A stretch of DNA of 64,000 nucleotides, taken from the NCBI GenBank assembly GCA_026874595.1, contig CM049307.1, positions 4,609,579-4,673,578 on the forward strand. Reading direction: 5' to 3'. The stretch is from Sipunculus nudus. Taxonomy: Eukaryota; Annelida; Sipuncula; Golfingiida; Sipunculidae. Position 1 is the first letter of the stretch; each line of letters opens with the position of its first letter. The notes beneath the pieces were generated by a model. It ran no database searches and was not told where the DNA came from. It saw only the letters and a program-made list of their open reading frames with translations. Made by a program: the position numbers and the translations under genes. Below are positions 62,380 through 64,000 of the stretch, one piece after another.

Positions 62380-64000
62380 TAATTTATTTTACAGAAACAG
62401 TAAGGTAGGTGGCGCCACCTGTGTGGTTTATGTGAAAACTTTCCCAGATGGATGGACATGCAAAATTTCAGACCAATAATTTGACCAAATCCAGAGATAT
62501 GAGCAATTTTCATCCAAAGCACACATACAGATGGACGCCACGTTAAAACGATTGCAGATGGCACCACCAGTCTTGAGTTCAAAATGTAGGAATCAATGAT
62601 CTATGGATATACACATTTTAGGCCAACAGGGCAAATCAATCCTCAGAAAAAGTTATTTATTTATTCTACAAAACGAGAAGGTAGGTGGCGACACCTGTAT
62701 GGTTTATTAAAAAAACTTTCCAAGATGGATGGACATATATAAGTTAAGTTTGAAACCCATATATATGTCCAAGCTGGAGTTATCAACAGGAAATGAATTT
62801 TTGGACAGGTGGCTCCTGTAACCTTCACCTTTGACCTTGTGACCTAAAAGTGGACAGGGGTCTTCCTCTATTGGCTGATGAACTATATGTGCATGATTAA
62901 AGGTCTGATATAAAAAATTCTGCTGGATTTGTATCCACAATCTTTACAAAGATGTGTGTCCTGTGACCTTGACCTTTGACATGATGTCCTCACAATCAAT
63001 AGAGGTCTTGCTTTATTGATGGGCCATAAATAGGTCTAGTTTGAAATCCATATATCAGTCCAAGCTGGAATTATCATCCAGGAACCTAATTTTTGGACAG
63101 ATGGCTCCTGTGACCTTCATCTTTGACCTGGTGACCTTAAAATTGATAGGGGTCTTCCTCTATTGGCAGGTGATCTGTATGTTGAAGATAAAAGGTCTGA
63201 AATGAAAAGTTTGGCTGAAAATGCATCCAAAATCTTTACAAAGATGTGTGTCCTGTGACCTTGACCTTTGCCCTCATGACCTCAAAATCAATAGGAATAT
63301 TGTTTTATTGATGGGCCATATAGAAGTCTAGTTTGATATCCAAATATCATTCCAAGCTAGAGTAATCATCATGAAATTTAAATTTTGCACAGAGGGCTCC
63401 TAAGCCCTTCACCTTTGACCTTATGCCCTCAAAATGGACAGGGGTCCTTTTCTATTGGCTAGTGAACTATATGTGAAATATAAAAGGTCTGAGATGAAAA
63501 GTTTGGCTGAAAATGCATAAAAAATCTTTTTAAAGATGTGTCCTGTGACCTTGACCTTTGACCTCTTGACCCAAAAATCAATTTGGATCTTGCTTTTTAA
63601 ATGGGACACATATAAGGCAAGTTTAAAATCCATACATAAAAAAAAGATTCGAATGATCATCCAGAAACTTTTTTGACAGATAGCTCCTGTGGCCTTGATC
63701 TTTGACCTTTTGACCAAAAAAATTGATATGGATCATCCACTACTGGCAAGTGAGCTATATGTTCAAGATGGAAGTTTGGCTTAAAATGCATCCATAATAT
63801 CTTTAAAGATGTGAGTCCAGTGACCTTGACCTTTGACTTCATGACCCTAGAACCTATTGAGTTCTTACTTTAGTGGTGGGCCATACATAAGTCACGTTTG
63901 AAATCCATATGGCTATCAACACTGGAGATATCATAAGAGGTGTGTGATTTTCACCAAATATAGAAATATTAAAGGTCAAGACCACTCTCATGACTCCAAA
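62380..64000. repeat. ~280-292-bp diverged tandem repeat rich in TGACCTTGACCTTTGACC, running off the right edge
   Basis: Units recur with TTGGACAGATGGCTCCTGTG near 62801, 63093, 63385 and 63673 (spacing 292, 292, 288). An earlier piece with GTAGGTGGCG occurs at 62407 and 62684. Each unit carries two blocks of CCTGTGACCTTGACCTTTGA type, plus GGGGTCTTCCTCTATTGGC and TTTATTGATGGGCCATA. A perfect DR1 (TGACCTTTGACCT) lies at 63552-63564. It is non-coding; the short ORFs on the minus strand follow the repeat. Confidence 0.8.

Overview
The window is eukaryotic nuclear DNA, most likely from a mollusc. It is AT-rich and CpG-poor, with almost no long non-repetitive ORFs, GT-AG introns and many tandem arrays. 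Three interspersed repeat types fit a mollusc: a tRNA-derived SINE with a long conserved core, a family that opens near ACAAGTGRCYCATGGGTCAT and ends near GTCAGCTGAGCTAAA, and repeats dense in GTGACCTTGACCTTTGACC. The taxon call rests on remembered repeat types, so it is moderate for mollusc and weak for anything finer.

I can support one gene: the 5' part of a myocardin-related transcription factor (MRTF/MKL family) on the minus strand. It occupies nearly the whole window and continues past the left edge. Five short exons are recognisable: a first coding exon near 59.85 kb, an alternative first coding exon near 33.3 kb, a 234-bp exon at 13.7-13.9 kb, a 66-bp exon at 13.2 kb encoding RPEL motif 1, and a 56-bp exon at 1.3 kb encoding the segment that follows RPEL1 in this family. 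All splice phases agree. RPEL motifs 2 and 3, the basic region, SAP domain, leucine zipper and activation domain must lie left of position 1. In known MRTFs the RPEL motifs bind G-actin and control nuclear entry and SRF co-activation.

Layout by position. 0-1 kb: a 48-bp satellite. 1-13 kb: intron 3, with two copies of a CpG-rich element carrying inverted repeats and internal tandem units (4.8-5.6 and 9.3-10.5 kb), a foldback/MITE-like element (6.5-7.1 kb) and a degenerate 42-bp minisatellite. 13.2-13.9 kb: two exons. 13.9-59.8 kb: a 45.9-kb intron, about 16 kb of which is tandem repeats with units of 30, 39, 88, 31, 27, 65, 27, 75, 55 and 49 bp. The largest is a 6.3-kb, 27-bp array with nested higher-order structure. 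59.9-64 kb: upstream flank with a SINE and repeats rich in nuclear-receptor half-sites.

The long ORFs over the arrays arise because several unit lengths are multiples of three. They open on both strands and are not annotated as genes. The main biological points are the two alternative N-termini, a symmetric RPEL1 exon whose skipping would keep frame, a possible intronic polyadenylation product lacking all RPELs, and unusually layered satellite evolution inside one regulatory intron.
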